Assembly (NCBI RefSeq): GCF_015472005.1
Contig: NZ_BMAQ01000031.1
Coordinates: 1 to 64,000, forward strand
Direction: 5' to 3'
DNA: 64,000 nucleotides
DNA from: Insulibacter thermoxylanivorax
Lineage (GTDB): Bacteria > Bacillota > Bacilli > Paenibacillales > DA-C8
The notes under the pieces are model-generated. The model saw only the letters and a list, made by a program, of their open reading frames with translations, did no database searches and was not told the origin of the DNA. Of the stretch, positions 10,015 through 18,782 are shown piece by piece; position 1 is the first letter of the stretch, and every line of letters begins with the position of its first letter. The position numbers and the translations under genes were made by a program.

Positions 10015-10512
10015 TCAGGGCTGCTGCTTGCGGATCATGCCGCGCGTCATCGCCGTGACACCTGTGCGCGTCAGCTCCTTGATGCCATAAGGTTTTAATA
10101 ATTCTACCATTGCATCTATCTTATCAGAGTCGCCGACAACTTGCACGATCAAAGTGTTCGGCCCCACATCGACGACGGATGCCCGGAACGTATCCACCAC
10201 ACCCAAGATCTCTGGACGTTCAGCCGGCTCCGCGCCTACTTTGATCAAAGCAAGCTCGCGAGCAACCATCGGGCTGGCGCTGAGATCAACGACCTTGGCT
10301 ACATCGATGAGCTTATACAGCTGCTTGGAGACCTGCTCCATCGTCTTCTCATCGCCCCGCGTGACGATGATCATGCGGGATAAACCCGGTTCTTCCGATG
10401 AGCCTACGGTGATGCTCTCGATATTGAAACCGCGCCGGCCGAACAATCCGGCCACCCGCTGCAGGACACCCGGCTGGTCATTCACTAGGACGGATATCAC
10501 ATGCCTTCTCAT
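10015..10512 (-). CDS. ilvN: Acetolactate synthase small (regulatory) subunit
   Basis: Regulatory subunit that confers valine feedback on IlvB. The N-terminal ACT domain reads HVISVLVNDQPGVLQRVAGLF and GFNIESITVG, followed by the C-terminal ALS small-subunit domain (VVDLSASPMVARELALIKV, RAEIVDV-like stretch). The 165-aa length is standard. Its ATG overlaps the ilvB stop (ATGA), so translation is coupled. Bacillus literature names this gene ilvH. Confidence 0.95.
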   Translation of the reverse strand: MRRHVISVLVNDQPGVLQRVAGLFGRRGFNIESITVGSSEEPGLSRMIIVTRGDEKTMEQVSKQLYKLIDVAKVVDLSASPMVARELALIKVGAEPAERPEILGVVDTFRASVVDVGPNTLIVQVVGDSDKIDAMVELLKPYGIKELTRTGVTAMTRGMIRKQQP

Positions 10513-12257
10513 TCGCTATCCCCCATTATCATCTCATCTAAGGTGCAGCCTTGCTGAACCATCGGATAGACGTTCTCCATCTTCGAGACGACAAAGTCGA
10601 TCAGCACCGGGCCGGGATGATTCAAGGCTTCCTGCCATGCTGCCCGCGCCTCCTCCTTGGTCGTGGCGCGCAGTCCCTTCACCCCGTATGCTTCCGCCAG
10701 CTTCACGAAGTCCGGGCTGCCGGATAGGTCGATATGGCTGTAGCGGCTGTCATAGATCAGCTCCTGCCACTGGCGCACCATACCCAGCACCTGGTTGTTG
10801 ATGACGACGATCTTCACCGGGATGTTATTGATCGCGCAGACTGCCAGTTCCTGAGCACACATCTGCATTCCGCCGTCGCCGTTGATGGAGATGACGAGTT
10901 TGTCCGGATGCGCCATCTGCACGCCGATCGCCGACGGGAATCCGAAGCCCATCGTCCCAAGGCCGCCTGAGGTGATCAGGGAACGCGGGTTCTTGAACTT
11001 ATAGTACTGCGCCACCCACATCTGATGCTGGCCGACGTCCGTCGTGATGAAGGCTTCCCCGTTCGTCGTCTCACTGATCATCTCGATGACCCACTGCGGC
11101 TTCAACTCATCGTCAGAATCTTTGTACCTGAGCGGGTATTGCTCTTTCATCTCCTGGATCTGCTTGATCCATTCCTCGGACTGAGCCGGTCTGGCCTTCG
11201 TGTTCGCTTCCTTCAATGCTTCCTTCACATCGCTGACGACGGGGATATCGACGGGCACATTCTTGCCGATCTCCGCCGGATCGATATCGATATGAGCGAT
11301 CTTCGCACGGGGTGCGAAGCCTTCGAGCTTCATCGTCACCCGGTCATCGAAGCGCGCACCGATGCTGATGAGCAGATCTGCGTTCTGCAAAGCATAGTTC
11401 GCCGTCTTCGTGCCGTGCATGCCCGGCATGCCCATCCAAAGTTCATGCCCGCTGGGGAATCCGCCCAAACCGAGCAAGGTCGTCGTCACCGGGATGCGCG
11501 TCTTCTCCGCGAACTCGATCAGTTCGGCTGAAGCGTCGGCATAGACGACGCCTCCCCCGGCCAGGATTACCGGCTGCTTCGCTTCCTCGATGGCTGCGAG
11601 CAATTTGTCGACTTGCAATTTGTTCGGATACAGCGTCGGCTTGTAGGTAGGAAGGCTGATCGTCTCTGGATATTCGAATCTCGTCACTTGGTTCGATACA
11701 TCCTTCGGGATATCGATTAACACGGGACCCTTGCGTCCAGTGCTCGCGATATGGAAGGCTTCGCGAATCGTGCGTGCCAAGTCCTTGACATCGCGGACCA
11801 GGTAGCTGTGCTTCGTGATCGGCATGGTGATGCCGATGATATCGGCTTCTTGGAAAGCATCGGAACCGATCAGAGAAGTAGCTACGTTGCCGGTGATGCA
11901 GACGAGCGGCACGGAATCCATGTATGCTGTAGCAATCCCCGTGACCAGGTTCGTCGCCCCCGGACCGGATGTTGCGATGCAAACGCCCACCTTGCCTGTG
12001 GAACGGGCATAGCCGTCCGCCGCATGGATGGCTCCTTGTTCGTGGCGCGTCAGCAGATGCTTGAAGTCCGGATTGCCGTACATCGCATCATAGATATAGA
12101 GCACCGCACCTCCCGGGTATCCGAACACGCACTCGACACCTTCCAGTAATAAGGTGCGGAGCAGAATCTCGGATCCGGTGATCTCATCGGGTTTAAGCAG
12201 CCGCTGACGCAGTTCATCCTTCGACTCACTTGAAGCAATAACATTCTGTATGCTCAT
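10509..12257 (-). CDS. ilvB: Acetolactate synthase large (catalytic) subunit
   Basis: Thiamine-diphosphate and FAD enzyme condensing pyruvate to acetolactate or acetohydroxybutyrate. The three thiamine-enzyme domains are recognisable: the N-terminal PYR domain with VFGYPGGAVLYIYDAMY and the catalytic Glu in THLLTRHEQGAIHAADGYAR-like context, the central domain with DIDPAEIGKNVPVDIPVV, and the PP domain with GDGGMQMCAQELAVCAINNIPVK containing the ThDP/metal motif. Length 582 aa is normal. AAGGAGGAAG precedes the ATG. First gene of ilvBNC, behind a T-box. Confidence 0.95.
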   Translation of the reverse strand: MSIQNVIASSESKDELRQRLLKPDEITGSEILLRTLLLEGVECVFGYPGGAVLYIYDAMYGNPDFKHLLTRHEQGAIHAADGYARSTGKVGVCIATSGPGATNLVTGIATAYMDSVPLVCITGNVATSLIGSDAFQEADIIGITMPITKHSYLVRDVKDLARTIREAFHIASTGRKGPVLIDIPKDVSNQVTRFEYPETISLPTYKPTLYPNKLQVDKLLAAIEEAKQPVILAGGGVVYADASAELIEFAEKTRIPVTTTLLGLGGFPSGHELWMGMPGMHGTKTANYALQNADLLISIGARFDDRVTMKLEGFAPRAKIAHIDIDPAEIGKNVPVDIPVVSDVKEALKEANTKARPAQSEEWIKQIQEMKEQYPLRYKDSDDELKPQWVIEMISETTNGEAFITTDVGQHQMWVAQYYKFKNPRSLITSGGLGTMGFGFPSAIGVQMAHPDKLVISINGDGGMQMCAQELAVCAINNIPVKIVVINNQVLGMVRQWQELIYDSRYSHIDLSGSPDFVKLAEAYGVKGLRATTKEEARAAWQEALNHPGPVLIDFVVSKMENVYPMVQQGCTLDEMIMGDSE

Positions 12258-12347
12258 CTTATCCTTCCTCCTTCATCATATAATGGAATGCAGCCATACT
12301 GCATAGCCGGCGTTTCACAGTATGGGTCATGCATGTGCAAATATGGC

Positions 12348-12625
12348 AAAAAAACCCCTTCCATCCCAAATGATTAGGGACGAAAGGGGTTCATCTTCCG
12401 TGGTACCACCCTGATTCACCGCATGTTTCGCAACACGCAGCCTCAGCAGGTGCAACTCCTGCACCCTAGCGCATATAACGCGCGCCACCCGGTTTCCCCT
12501 AATGAGTCTATGCAGACCGTTCAGGAAAACAGCTCCGAGGTGACATCGTCATAAGGGATTAAGGCATCGGTCTCAGCTGATCCTCTGCTCTCTGTTCTTA
12601 ATTGCCCTTATAACTTTATCCTCTT
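12348..12625 (-). promoter_or_regulatory. T-box leader of ilvBNC, probable valine specifier
   Basis: The minus-strand leader has the T-box AGGGTGGTACCACGGAAG (12396-12412), an AACAGAGAGCAGAGG stem I element and an attenuator. Aligning GATGTCACCTCGGAGCTG with the leuA leader places GTC (12542-12544) at the specifier position, suggesting tRNA-Val. The codon call is inference from alignment; the T-box itself is clear. Confidence 0.85.
12350..12394 (-). terminator. T-box attenuator terminator before ilvB
   Basis: Minus-strand hairpin pairing AACCCCTTTCGTCCC with GGGATGGAAGGGGTT, followed by a T-run. Confidence 0.88.
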
Positions 12626-12665
12626 CACAGCCGATTGATGATCGTTATGATGATGTTTAACGCAT

Positions 12666-12695
12666 ATTATATGCCACGGAATAAATAATAGTCAA
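12666..12695 (-). promoter_or_regulatory. Sigma-A promoter of the ilvB T-box transcript
   Basis: Minus-strand -35 TTGACT (12690-12695) and perfect -10 TATAAT (12666-12671) with an 18-nt spacer. Confidence 0.75.
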
Positions 12696-12729
12696 TACCT
12701 TTTTGAAAATTGCCCTGCATCGGCTTGGA

Positions 12730-13089
12730 TTAGGCGTTCACTTTCTCCTTAGCAATGCCCGCCAGCTGGGAGAATGCCTGAGCATCATTGACAGCCAGGT
12801 CAGCCAGCATCTTGCGGTTGATCTCGATGCCGGCAAGTTTCAGACCATGCATCATCTTGCTGTATGTGAGACCGTTGTTGCGAGCTGCCGCATTGATGCG
12901 CACGATCCACAGATTGCGGAAATTGCGCTTTCTCTGACGGCGGTCACGATATGCGTAGGAGAAGGATTTTAACAGCTGTTCGTTCGCCTTTTTGAATAAT
13001 CTATGTTTTGCACCGTAGTATCCTTTCGCCAGTTTCAATACTCTCTTGCGTCTACGGCGAGTCACGTATCCGCCTTTAACTCTTACCAT
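12730..13089 (-). CDS. rplT: 50S ribosomal protein L20
   Basis: Large-subunit assembly protein and translational repressor of its own operon. The sequence [31 protein letters not shown] matches L20 over its basic N-terminal helix (residues 1-31), and [21 protein letters not shown] marks the globular domain. At 119 aa it is standard length. Third gene of infC-rpmI-rplT. Confidence 0.97.
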   Translation of the reverse strand: MVRVKGGYVTRRRRKRVLKLAKGYYGAKHRLFKKANEQLLKSFSYAYRDRRQRKRNFRNLWIVRINAAARNNGLTYSKMMHGLKLAGIEINRKMLADLAVNDAQAFSQLAGIAKEKVNA

Positions 13090-13121
13090 TGTAGTGCTAC
13101 CTCCTCTGGTCGATTATCGAA

Positions 13122-13322
13122 TTATTTCACGTAAGTGATCAGTTGTGCAATGCGCTTCGCATCGCCCTTCGACATGATGACGCTGCCGCGAAGCTTTCTC
13201 TTCCGGCTTGGAGTCTTCGCTTCCAACAAGTGTCTTCTATATGCACGGTTTCTTCTGACCTTACCTGTGCCGGTCTTGCTGAACCGCTTAGCCGCACCGC
13301 GGTGTGTTTTCATCTTAGGCAT
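13122..13322 (-). CDS. rpmI: 50S ribosomal protein L35
   Basis: Small basic ribosomal protein (66 aa) with [20 protein letters not shown] at the start and [19 protein letters not shown] near the end. The ATG at 13322 with GGAGGAG upstream is the canonical start; an in-frame extension to 13343 has no support. It lies between infC and rplT. Confidence 0.96.
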   Translation of the reverse strand: MPKMKTHRGAAKRFSKTGTGKVRRNRAYRRHLLEAKTPSRKRKLRGSVIMSKGDAKRIAQLITYVK

Positions 13323-13356
13323 GATTGATTCTCCTCCAGTCATAGTTATATTACGG

Positions 13357-13872
13357 TTACTTCGTTTCCTTCGGCGCTAAGATCATAATCATGCTGCGGC
13401 CTTCCAGTTTGGGATGGCGTTCAACGACACCGAGTTCGCTGGCCATTTGCGCTGCGCGCTCGAGCACCTTCTTGCCAAGATCCGCATGCGTAATCTCCCG
13501 GCCGCGAAAACGAACCGAGCATTTTACCTTGTCGCCCTCTCGCAGGAACTTCAGAACATTGCGCATCTTCGTCTGGAAGTCATGTTCCTCGATGTTGGCG
13601 CTGAAGTTGACTTCCTTAACCTTCACGACACGCTGATTCTTGCGCGCTTCCTTCTCTCTCTTCTGTGACTCATAGCGGAATTTGCCATAGTCCATAATGC
13701 GGCACACAGGCGGCTTGGCCTGAGGAGCCACAGCGACGAGATCCAAGTTTTGGTCCATGGCCATCTGAAGCGCTTCACGCAAAGGCTTGATCCCAATCTG
13801 TTCACCGTCAGCTCCGATTAATCGCACCTCACGGGCGCGAATATCGTGATTAATCAAATGATCTCTACTGAT
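13357..13872 (-). CDS. infC: Translation initiation factor IF-3, AUC start codon
   Basis: IF-3 binds the 30S subunit and rejects non-canonical start codons. The body matches the family: [59 protein letters not shown]. Extending upstream in frame gives [10 protein letters not shown], which aligns with the Bacillus start MISKDFIINEQ, and begins with ATC at 13872. GGAGGTGG sits about 9 nt before that ATC. A non-AUG start in infC is a known autoregulatory device, normally AUU. A TTG at 13857 would remove the conserved first residues and has no ribosome site. Confidence 0.95.
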   Translation of the reverse strand: MSRDHLINHDIRAREVRLIGADGEQIGIKPLREALQMAMDQNLDLVAVAPQAKPPVCRIMDYGKFRYESQKREKEARKNQRVVKVKEVNFSANIEEHDFQTKMRNVLKFLREGDKVKCSVRFRGREITHADLGKKVLERAAQMASELGVVERHPKLEGRSMIMILAPKETK

Positions 13873-14126
13873 AGTTTGCCACCTCCAAAGGAAAACTGTT
13901 CCCGGATGATCCGGGCGAATTCACCGTGATAAGTCCATCCGCATATACCATAAAAGGGTGCGAGCTTCAGCCCACACCCTCAATTGGTCATCCCTCATCC
14001 ACACTAGACCTGAGAAGACAGCAACGGTCTAACGCGGAATCCTTGTGCCAATGGACCAGCCGACTCAAGCGTCGGTCAGGTGAGAAGCGGGCGCTTCTGC
14101 TTCGTACACGGCTATTCCACTCGATG
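13873..14126 (-). promoter_or_regulatory. L20-type leader of infC-rpmI-rplT
   Basis: The roughly 250-nt untranslated leader between the promoter and infC contains several long complementary segments and a terminator hairpin. This layout matches the Firmicutes L20 leader, where excess L20 binds the leader and causes premature termination. The assignment rests on position and the attenuator rather than on a full structural match. Confidence 0.7.
13951..13981 (-). terminator. Attenuator hairpin in the L20 leader
   Basis: Minus-strand stem GGGTGTGGGCTGAAGCTCGCACCC followed by TTTTAT, upstream of infC. Confidence 0.8.
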
Positions 14127-14156
14127 ATCATACCATGCTGAGACACTTCTTGTCAA
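14127..14156 (-). promoter_or_regulatory. Sigma-A promoter of infC operon
   Basis: Minus-strand -35 TTGACA (14151-14156) and -10 TATGAT (14127-14132), 18-nt spacer. Confidence 0.75.
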
Positions 14157-14313
14157 CACAAGATTGCACTGTCCGCCGGATCGTTCATAAATCATGTTAA
14201 CACGGCGTTGATCCTGTTTTGACGGTTCTCTGTTATTGTATTGTTAGTGCATATGAAAAACAGGATGCAATTTCTCCGCGTTCAGTGTAAAATTCATCAT
14301 GGGGGGATATGCT

Positions 14314-14838
14314 ATGAGCCGTGTTGTATTATGGTTGCATCAGAAAGAACTTCGGCTTTTTTTCTATATTAATCATAAATTGCAACACTCGATATTACAA
14401 TATATTCTGAACATCCTGACGCATCTGGGCGGGGCTGTCTTCACCATCGCCGCCACGCTCAGCATCGCGCTGTTTACAGAGGGCAATCTCAGCAAGACAG
14501 GCTGGCAGGCCTTTGCAGCGCTTGCGCTCAGCCATGTGCCCGTAGCCTTGATCAAGCGCATCTACCCGAGACTGCGGCCGTACCTGGTCCTGCCCCATAC
14601 GAATATAGGGAAACAACTGCTCAAAGATCATTCCTTCCCTTCAGGGCATACGACGGCGGCCTTTGCCAGTATGACGCCGTTCGTGCTGGCCTATCCGCCG
14701 GCCGGCTTCATCTTGATTCCGATGGCTTTCATCGTTGCGTTCTCGCGGATCTATCTGGGTCTTCATTATCCATCTGACTGCGCAGCCGGGATGATCATCG
14801 GCACAAGTGCAGGATATCTATGCGCTGCATTCATGTAA
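14314..14838 (+). CDS. PAP2-family phosphatase, probable undecaprenyl-diphosphatase
   Basis: Integral membrane acid phosphatase, probably dephosphorylating undecaprenyl diphosphate or another lipid phosphate. All three PAP2 motifs are present: KRIYPRLRP, SFPSGHT and SRIYLGLHYPSD, set among about five membrane helices. The ATG at 14314 is chosen because GGGGGG lies 7 nt upstream; an in-frame ATG at 14299 has none. The 174-aa length suits the BcrC/YwoA group. The glycosyltransferase that follows also acts on membrane lipids. Confidence 0.85.
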   Translation: MSRVVLWLHQKELRLFFYINHKLQHSILQYILNILTHLGGAVFTIAATLSIALFTEGNLSKTGWQAFAALALSHVPVALIKRIYPRLRPYLVLPHTNIGKQLLKDHSFPSGHTTAAFASMTPFVLAYPPAGFILIPMAFIVAFSRIYLGLHYPSDCAAGMIIGTSAGYLCAAFM

Positions 14839-14922
14839 CGCAGCCATAGCGCAAGAGCGGTTTCGTCATGTACGATATAGAGAAGGAGTATTAAGAGAAG
14901 GAGTATTATAAGCAAAGGATGC

Positions 14923-16083
14923 GTGGACCCATTGAGGAAAAGAAGAGTTCTGCTTCTGTCGGAAGGGTTCGGCACCGGCCATACCCGTGCGGCACATGCC
15001 ATCTCGAAAGGAATCAGCACCTTATCCCCAGACATCATCACGAAGGTGTTGGAGCTCGGTGCATTCCTGCACCCGACGATCGCACCGATGATCTTTAAAG
15101 CCTATCGCAAGACGGTTATCAATCGACCTAAGCTGTACAGTTTGCTGTATCGATCACAATATAACAAATCCTTAAATCGCGTTGCGCAGCTCGCTCTGCA
15201 CCGGATCTTCTACGCGCAGACGGCAAACGTGATCGAGCAGCTGCGGCCGGATGTCGTGATCTCGACCCATCCGTTCCCGAGCACCGTCATCTCCCGCCTG
15301 AAGCGGATCGGTCTCAAGATCCCGCTCTGCACGGTGATCACCGACTACGATGCCCATGGGACTTGGATGAGTTCCGGTACGAACCTGTATCTGGTTTCAA
15401 CTGCCGATGTACGGGATAAGCTGATCGCCAAGGGTGTGGCCAAGCAGAAGATCGAAGTGACCGGCATCCCGGTTCATCCGGACTTCTGGTACAAGCATAA
15501 TCGGAAAGAGCTGCTCGTAGAACTGAATCTCCGGGATCTGCCCACGGTGCTCGTGATGGGCGGCGGCTGGGGGATCATGAGCAGCGTCGAGATGTTGGAG
15601 TATATGGTGAAGTGGCGGGAGCAAGTCCAATTCATCCTCTGTCTCGGCGACAATGAGAAGGCTCGGGAAGAACTTCTTGAGAACCCCGTTTTCCGTCATC
15701 CGAACATCCATGTGCTGGGGTATACGAATCAGGTCCACAAGCTCATGGATGTCGCCGACCTGCTCGTAACCAAACCCGGCGGGATGACGAGCACCGAGGC
15801 GATGGCGAAGAAACTGCCGATGCTGTTCTATGATGCCATCCCCGGTCAGGAAGAGGAGAATCTGCAATATTTCATCAAGAACGGCATTGCGGAGATGATC
15901 GATGGTCAGGAGACCATCGCCAAGTGGCTGAACATGCTCGTCTCCGACAAGGAGGAATACGAGCATAGACGCCGGATCTTCGAAAGCAGCGTGAATGCTT
16001 ACCGACCGCAGCGATGCGTCGAGAGAATCCTGCAGTTTCTGGACGATGCGATAGAAGCGGATCGAACCCGCGCCAATGCATAG
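14923..16083 (+). CDS. GT28-family glycosyltransferase, UgtP/MGDG-synthase-like
   Basis: Probable glycosyltransferase making glycolipids at the membrane, in the family of diacylglycerol glucosyltransferase UgtP and plant MGDG synthase. The N-terminal MGDG_synth part reads LLLSEGFGTGHTRAA and ISTHPFPSTVISRLK; the C-terminal GT-B half has VMGGGWGIMSSVEML and the UDP-sugar loop LVTKPGGMTSTEAMAKKLPML. The 386-aa length is typical. The GTG at 14923 has only a close AAAGGA site; a 13-bp segment carrying AGAAGGAGTATTA is directly duplicated upstream (14880-14908), giving two spare ribosome sites placed too far away. Exact start is uncertain. Confidence 0.82.
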   Translation: MDPLRKRRVLLLSEGFGTGHTRAAHAISKGISTLSPDIITKVLELGAFLHPTIAPMIFKAYRKTVINRPKLYSLLYRSQYNKSLNRVAQLALHRIFYAQTANVIEQLRPDVVISTHPFPSTVISRLKRIGLKIPLCTVITDYDAHGTWMSSGTNLYLVSTADVRDKLIAKGVAKQKIEVTGIPVHPDFWYKHNRKELLVELNLRDLPTVLVMGGGWGIMSSVEMLEYMVKWREQVQFILCLGDNEKAREELLENPVFRHPNIHVLGYTNQVHKLMDVADLLVTKPGGMTSTEAMAKKLPMLFYDAIPGQEEENLQYFIKNGIAEMIDGQETIAKWLNMLVSDKEEYEHRRRIFESSVNAYRPQRCVERILQFLDDAIEADRTRANA

Positions 16084-16156
16084 CCGCTGATCAAGCCGGC
16101 GTTGCATCGGCGTTTTTGTTTTATAAAGACCTATTGATTGATTATCTTAATCTTGC

Positions 16157-16882
16157 TCATCTTGCCGCCTGATCCTCTTCCCAAGCGGCCCGGACCTGCT
16201 CCTCGTAGGTTGCGACCGCCTCGCTGCCGACGAGCACGCGGCAGTGGTAGATCGGCATCCCTTGGCCGACGAATTTGGCTTCGTATTCGGTCATGACATG
16301 ACCTTGCGGGGTACCGTCGCGATGCAGATCGAAGGTGATCTCAACGGTGCGCAGGCCGAGGTCTGCGAAGCTGTTCAGCGAGAATTCAAACAGGGACACC
16401 GAGTCGGTGCGCAGATAGATCTCGCCCCGTTCGTTCAGGATCTCGATGAATTTGCGCAGGAAGCGCGGATGGGTCAGCCGCCGCTTCGCATGCCGCTTCT
16501 TCGGCCAGGGATCGCTGAAGTTTAAGTAGATGCGCTCTACCTCACCCGGCGCAAACAGCTCCTCGATATGTTCGATGTTGAACAGGACAAGGGACAGGTT
16601 GTCCGGTTCTCCCCGCCCGTATTGCTCATGAACTTCATAGGCTTTTTCGCCGCTGCGGCGCAGCAGTTCATCGTAGCGGTCGATGCCGATATAGTGGATC
16701 TCCGGATGCCGGGCGCTCATCTCGCTGATGAAGCCGCCCTTGCCCATGCCGAACTCGGCATGGATCGGCTTGCCCTTCGCCCGTTCCTGCCATTTCCCCC
16801 GCAGCTTGCGGCCTTCCAAGATGATCAGTTGATCATGCTCTTGCAGCCATTCTTTGGTCCCTTTTTTACGTCTAAGTCGCAT
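16157..16882 (-). CDS. trmB: tRNA (guanine-N7-)-methyltransferase
   Basis: Makes m7G46 in tRNA using SAM. The sequence has the SAM-binding segment HAEFGMGKGGFISEMSARHP, IGIDRYDELL, and the signature LNFSDPWPKKRHAKRRLTH, with YLRTDSVSLFEF after it. The start ATG at 16882 (MRLRRKKGTKEWL) has GGAGG at good spacing; the upstream in-frame start adds 12 residues without support. Convergent with the glycosyltransferase. Confidence 0.94.
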   Translation of the reverse strand: MRLRRKKGTKEWLQEHDQLIILEGRKLRGKWQERAKGKPIHAEFGMGKGGFISEMSARHPEIHYIGIDRYDELLRRSGEKAYEVHEQYGRGEPDNLSLVLFNIEHIEELFAPGEVERIYLNFSDPWPKKRHAKRRLTHPRFLRKFIEILNERGEIYLRTDSVSLFEFSLNSFADLGLRTVEITFDLHRDGTPQGHVMTEYEAKFVGQGMPIYHCRVLVGSEAVATYEEQVRAAWEEDQAAR

Positions 16883-17111
16883 ATGCTGTCTGCCTCCGTT
16901 GTCAACAGTGTCATTCACGTATTATAGTTGATTCTCTTCGTAGATGCCAAGTCCGCTTTTACTCTTGCCGATGACGCATCGCTGAATCATCAGTGAATTG
17001 GTGATTTAAGGATGTATTTGTCGATGATTCACCTTCGCCTGTCACTTCTGCTACAATAAAGGTTACAATAAAGAATGATGATTAATCTATAGGTGAGGAG
17101 TTTCACGAACC

Positions 17112-18065
17112 ATGCAGATGATCCAAGACAAGCCCCGAACATGGGGAGATAAACGATTCCATACATGGAACTATGAGATGAGGGAGCAGTTCGGCGAGAA
17201 GGTGTTCAAGGTGATGCTTGACGCCGGTTTCACCTGTCCGAACCGGGACGGTACGATCGCCATCGGCGGCTGCACCTTCTGCAGCGCCAGGGGTTCGGGA
17301 GACTTCGCAGGGCGGCGGAAGGACGACCTCGTCACCCAGTTCAATACGATCCGCGACCGCCAGCATAAGAAATGGCCGAAAGCCAAGTATATCGGATACT
17401 TCCAAGCGTATACGAACACCTATGCACCCGTAGAGGTGCTGCGTGAATATTACGAAGTGATCTTGCAGCAGCCCGGCGTAGTCGGGTTGTCGATCGCGAC
17501 GCGGCCGGATTGCCTGCCCGATGATGTGGTAGAATATCTGGCCGAGCTGAATGAGCGCACCTATCTCTGGGTGGAGCTGGGCCTGCAGACGATCCATGAG
17601 CGTACTTCACAGCTTATCAACCGCGCCCATGATACGGACTGTTATTATGAAGCCGTCGAGAAGCTGCGCAAACACAACATCCGCATCTGTTCGCATATCA
17701 TCTACGGCCTGCCTCTAGAGACCCACGAGATGATGATGGAGACCTGCCGCGCCGTTGCCAATATGGATGTGCAGGGGATCAAGATCCATCTGCTTCATCT
17801 TATGCGCAAGACCCCGATGGTCAAACAATACGAGGCAGGGCTGGTGCGCTTCCTCGAGATGGATGAATACATCAAGTTAGTGGTCGATTCCCTGGAGATC
17901 CTGCCGCCGGATATGATCGTCCATCGCTTGACCGGCGACGCGCCGCGGGACCTGCTCATCGGTCCGATGTGGAGTCTCCGTAAGTGGGAAGTGCTGAATG
18001 CCATCGACCGCGAACTCGAGCGGCGCAACTCGTGGCAGGGCAAGTTCTGGAGGGGGGATCAGTGA
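17112..18065 (+). CDS. ytqA: TIGR01212-family radical SAM protein (YtqA/YhcC)
   Basis: Radical SAM enzyme with the cluster motif CPNRDGTIAIGGCTFCSARG (three Cys, starting near residue 42). Further family stretches are GYFQAYTNTYAPVEVL, ATRPDCLPDDVVEYL, WVELGLQTIHERT and HIIYGLPLETHEMM. Its substrate is not well established in the literature known to me. It is followed by the ytqB-like methyltransferase, the same pair as in Bacillus, supporting a joint RNA-modification role by inference. Confidence 0.9.
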   Translation: MQMIQDKPRTWGDKRFHTWNYEMREQFGEKVFKVMLDAGFTCPNRDGTIAIGGCTFCSARGSGDFAGRRKDDLVTQFNTIRDRQHKKWPKAKYIGYFQAYTNTYAPVEVLREYYEVILQQPGVVGLSIATRPDCLPDDVVEYLAELNERTYLWVELGLQTIHERTSQLINRAHDTDCYYEAVEKLRKHNIRICSHIIYGLPLETHEMMMETCRAVANMDVQGIKIHLLHLMRKTPMVKQYEAGLVRFLEMDEYIKLVVDSLEILPPDMIVHRLTGDAPRDLLIGPMWSLRKWEVLNAIDRELERRNSWQGKFWRGDQ

Positions 18066-18156
18066 GGGGATTCGCGGAGAGCCGTCCGATCCCGCAGACG
18101 CTCAGCCCACAGCCCAATCTCACACAGCATCAGCAGCTTGGGATGGAGGATACAGG

Positions 18157-18753
18157 ATGGGATTCACATCAGTACTAGGCTATGCTCACCAGCTCGTGCG
18201 GGAGCGTGTCCAGCCGGGGGATCGGGTCATCGACGCGACGATCGGCAACGGTCATGATACGGTCTTCCTCGCTGAATTAGTCGGCACGCGGGGGGCGGTG
18301 TACGGCTTCGATATCCAGGAAGCGGCGGTCGCCGGCACGATTGCCGCCTTCGAGCGCCGCCAAGCCGCCCGCGATCATGTCTCGCTCATCTTGGACAGCC
18401 ATGCGAATATGGCAGCGCATATCCCCGCTTCTGAACACGGGAAAATCGCTGCGGTGATGTTCAATCTCGGCTTCCTGCCCGGAGGGGATCCCTCCGTGAT
18501 CACCGAGACGGCATCCACGCTCGCCGCTCTGCGCCAAGCGCTGTCCCTGCTTCGGCCGCGCGGCATCATCACCGCGGTGCTATACCCTGGACATCCAGGC
18601 GGCGATGTGGAAACGAAGCATGTGGAAACCTGGGCAGCGGGGCTTTCGCCGGCGGAAGTGCAGGTGCTTCTCTACCGCTTCGCGAATAAGCCGCAGGCTC
18701 CCTATCTTGTCGCCCTTGAGAAACGAAACCATCCCCATGATTCGTCTAGCTGA
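18157..18753 (+). CDS. ytqB: Class I SAM-dependent methyltransferase (YtqB family)
   Basis: Probable RNA methyltransferase. SAM motif I reads VIDATIGNGHDTVFLAEL, with FDIQEAAV as motif II and AVMFNLGFLPGGD as the motif IV region characteristic of the rRNA_methylase/YtqB family. The ATG at 18157 has GGAGG 7 nt upstream, giving 198 aa; longer in-frame extensions run into the linker after ytqA. Separated from ytqA by 91 nt and ended by a hairpin. Confidence 0.88.
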   Translation: MGFTSVLGYAHQLVRERVQPGDRVIDATIGNGHDTVFLAELVGTRGAVYGFDIQEAAVAGTIAAFERRQAARDHVSLILDSHANMAAHIPASEHGKIAAVMFNLGFLPGGDPSVITETASTLAALRQALSLLRPRGIITAVLYPGHPGGDVETKHVETWAAGLSPAEVQVLLYRFANKPQAPYLVALEKRNHPHDSSS

Positions 18754-18780
18754 CGGACCATGGGGATGGTCTTTTATTTT
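18728..18780 (+). terminator. Intrinsic terminator after ytqB
   Basis: ACCATCCCCATG pairs with CATGGGGATGGT, followed by CTTTTATTTTT; the left arm overlaps the end of ytqB. Confidence 0.82.
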
Positions 18781-18782
18781 TA

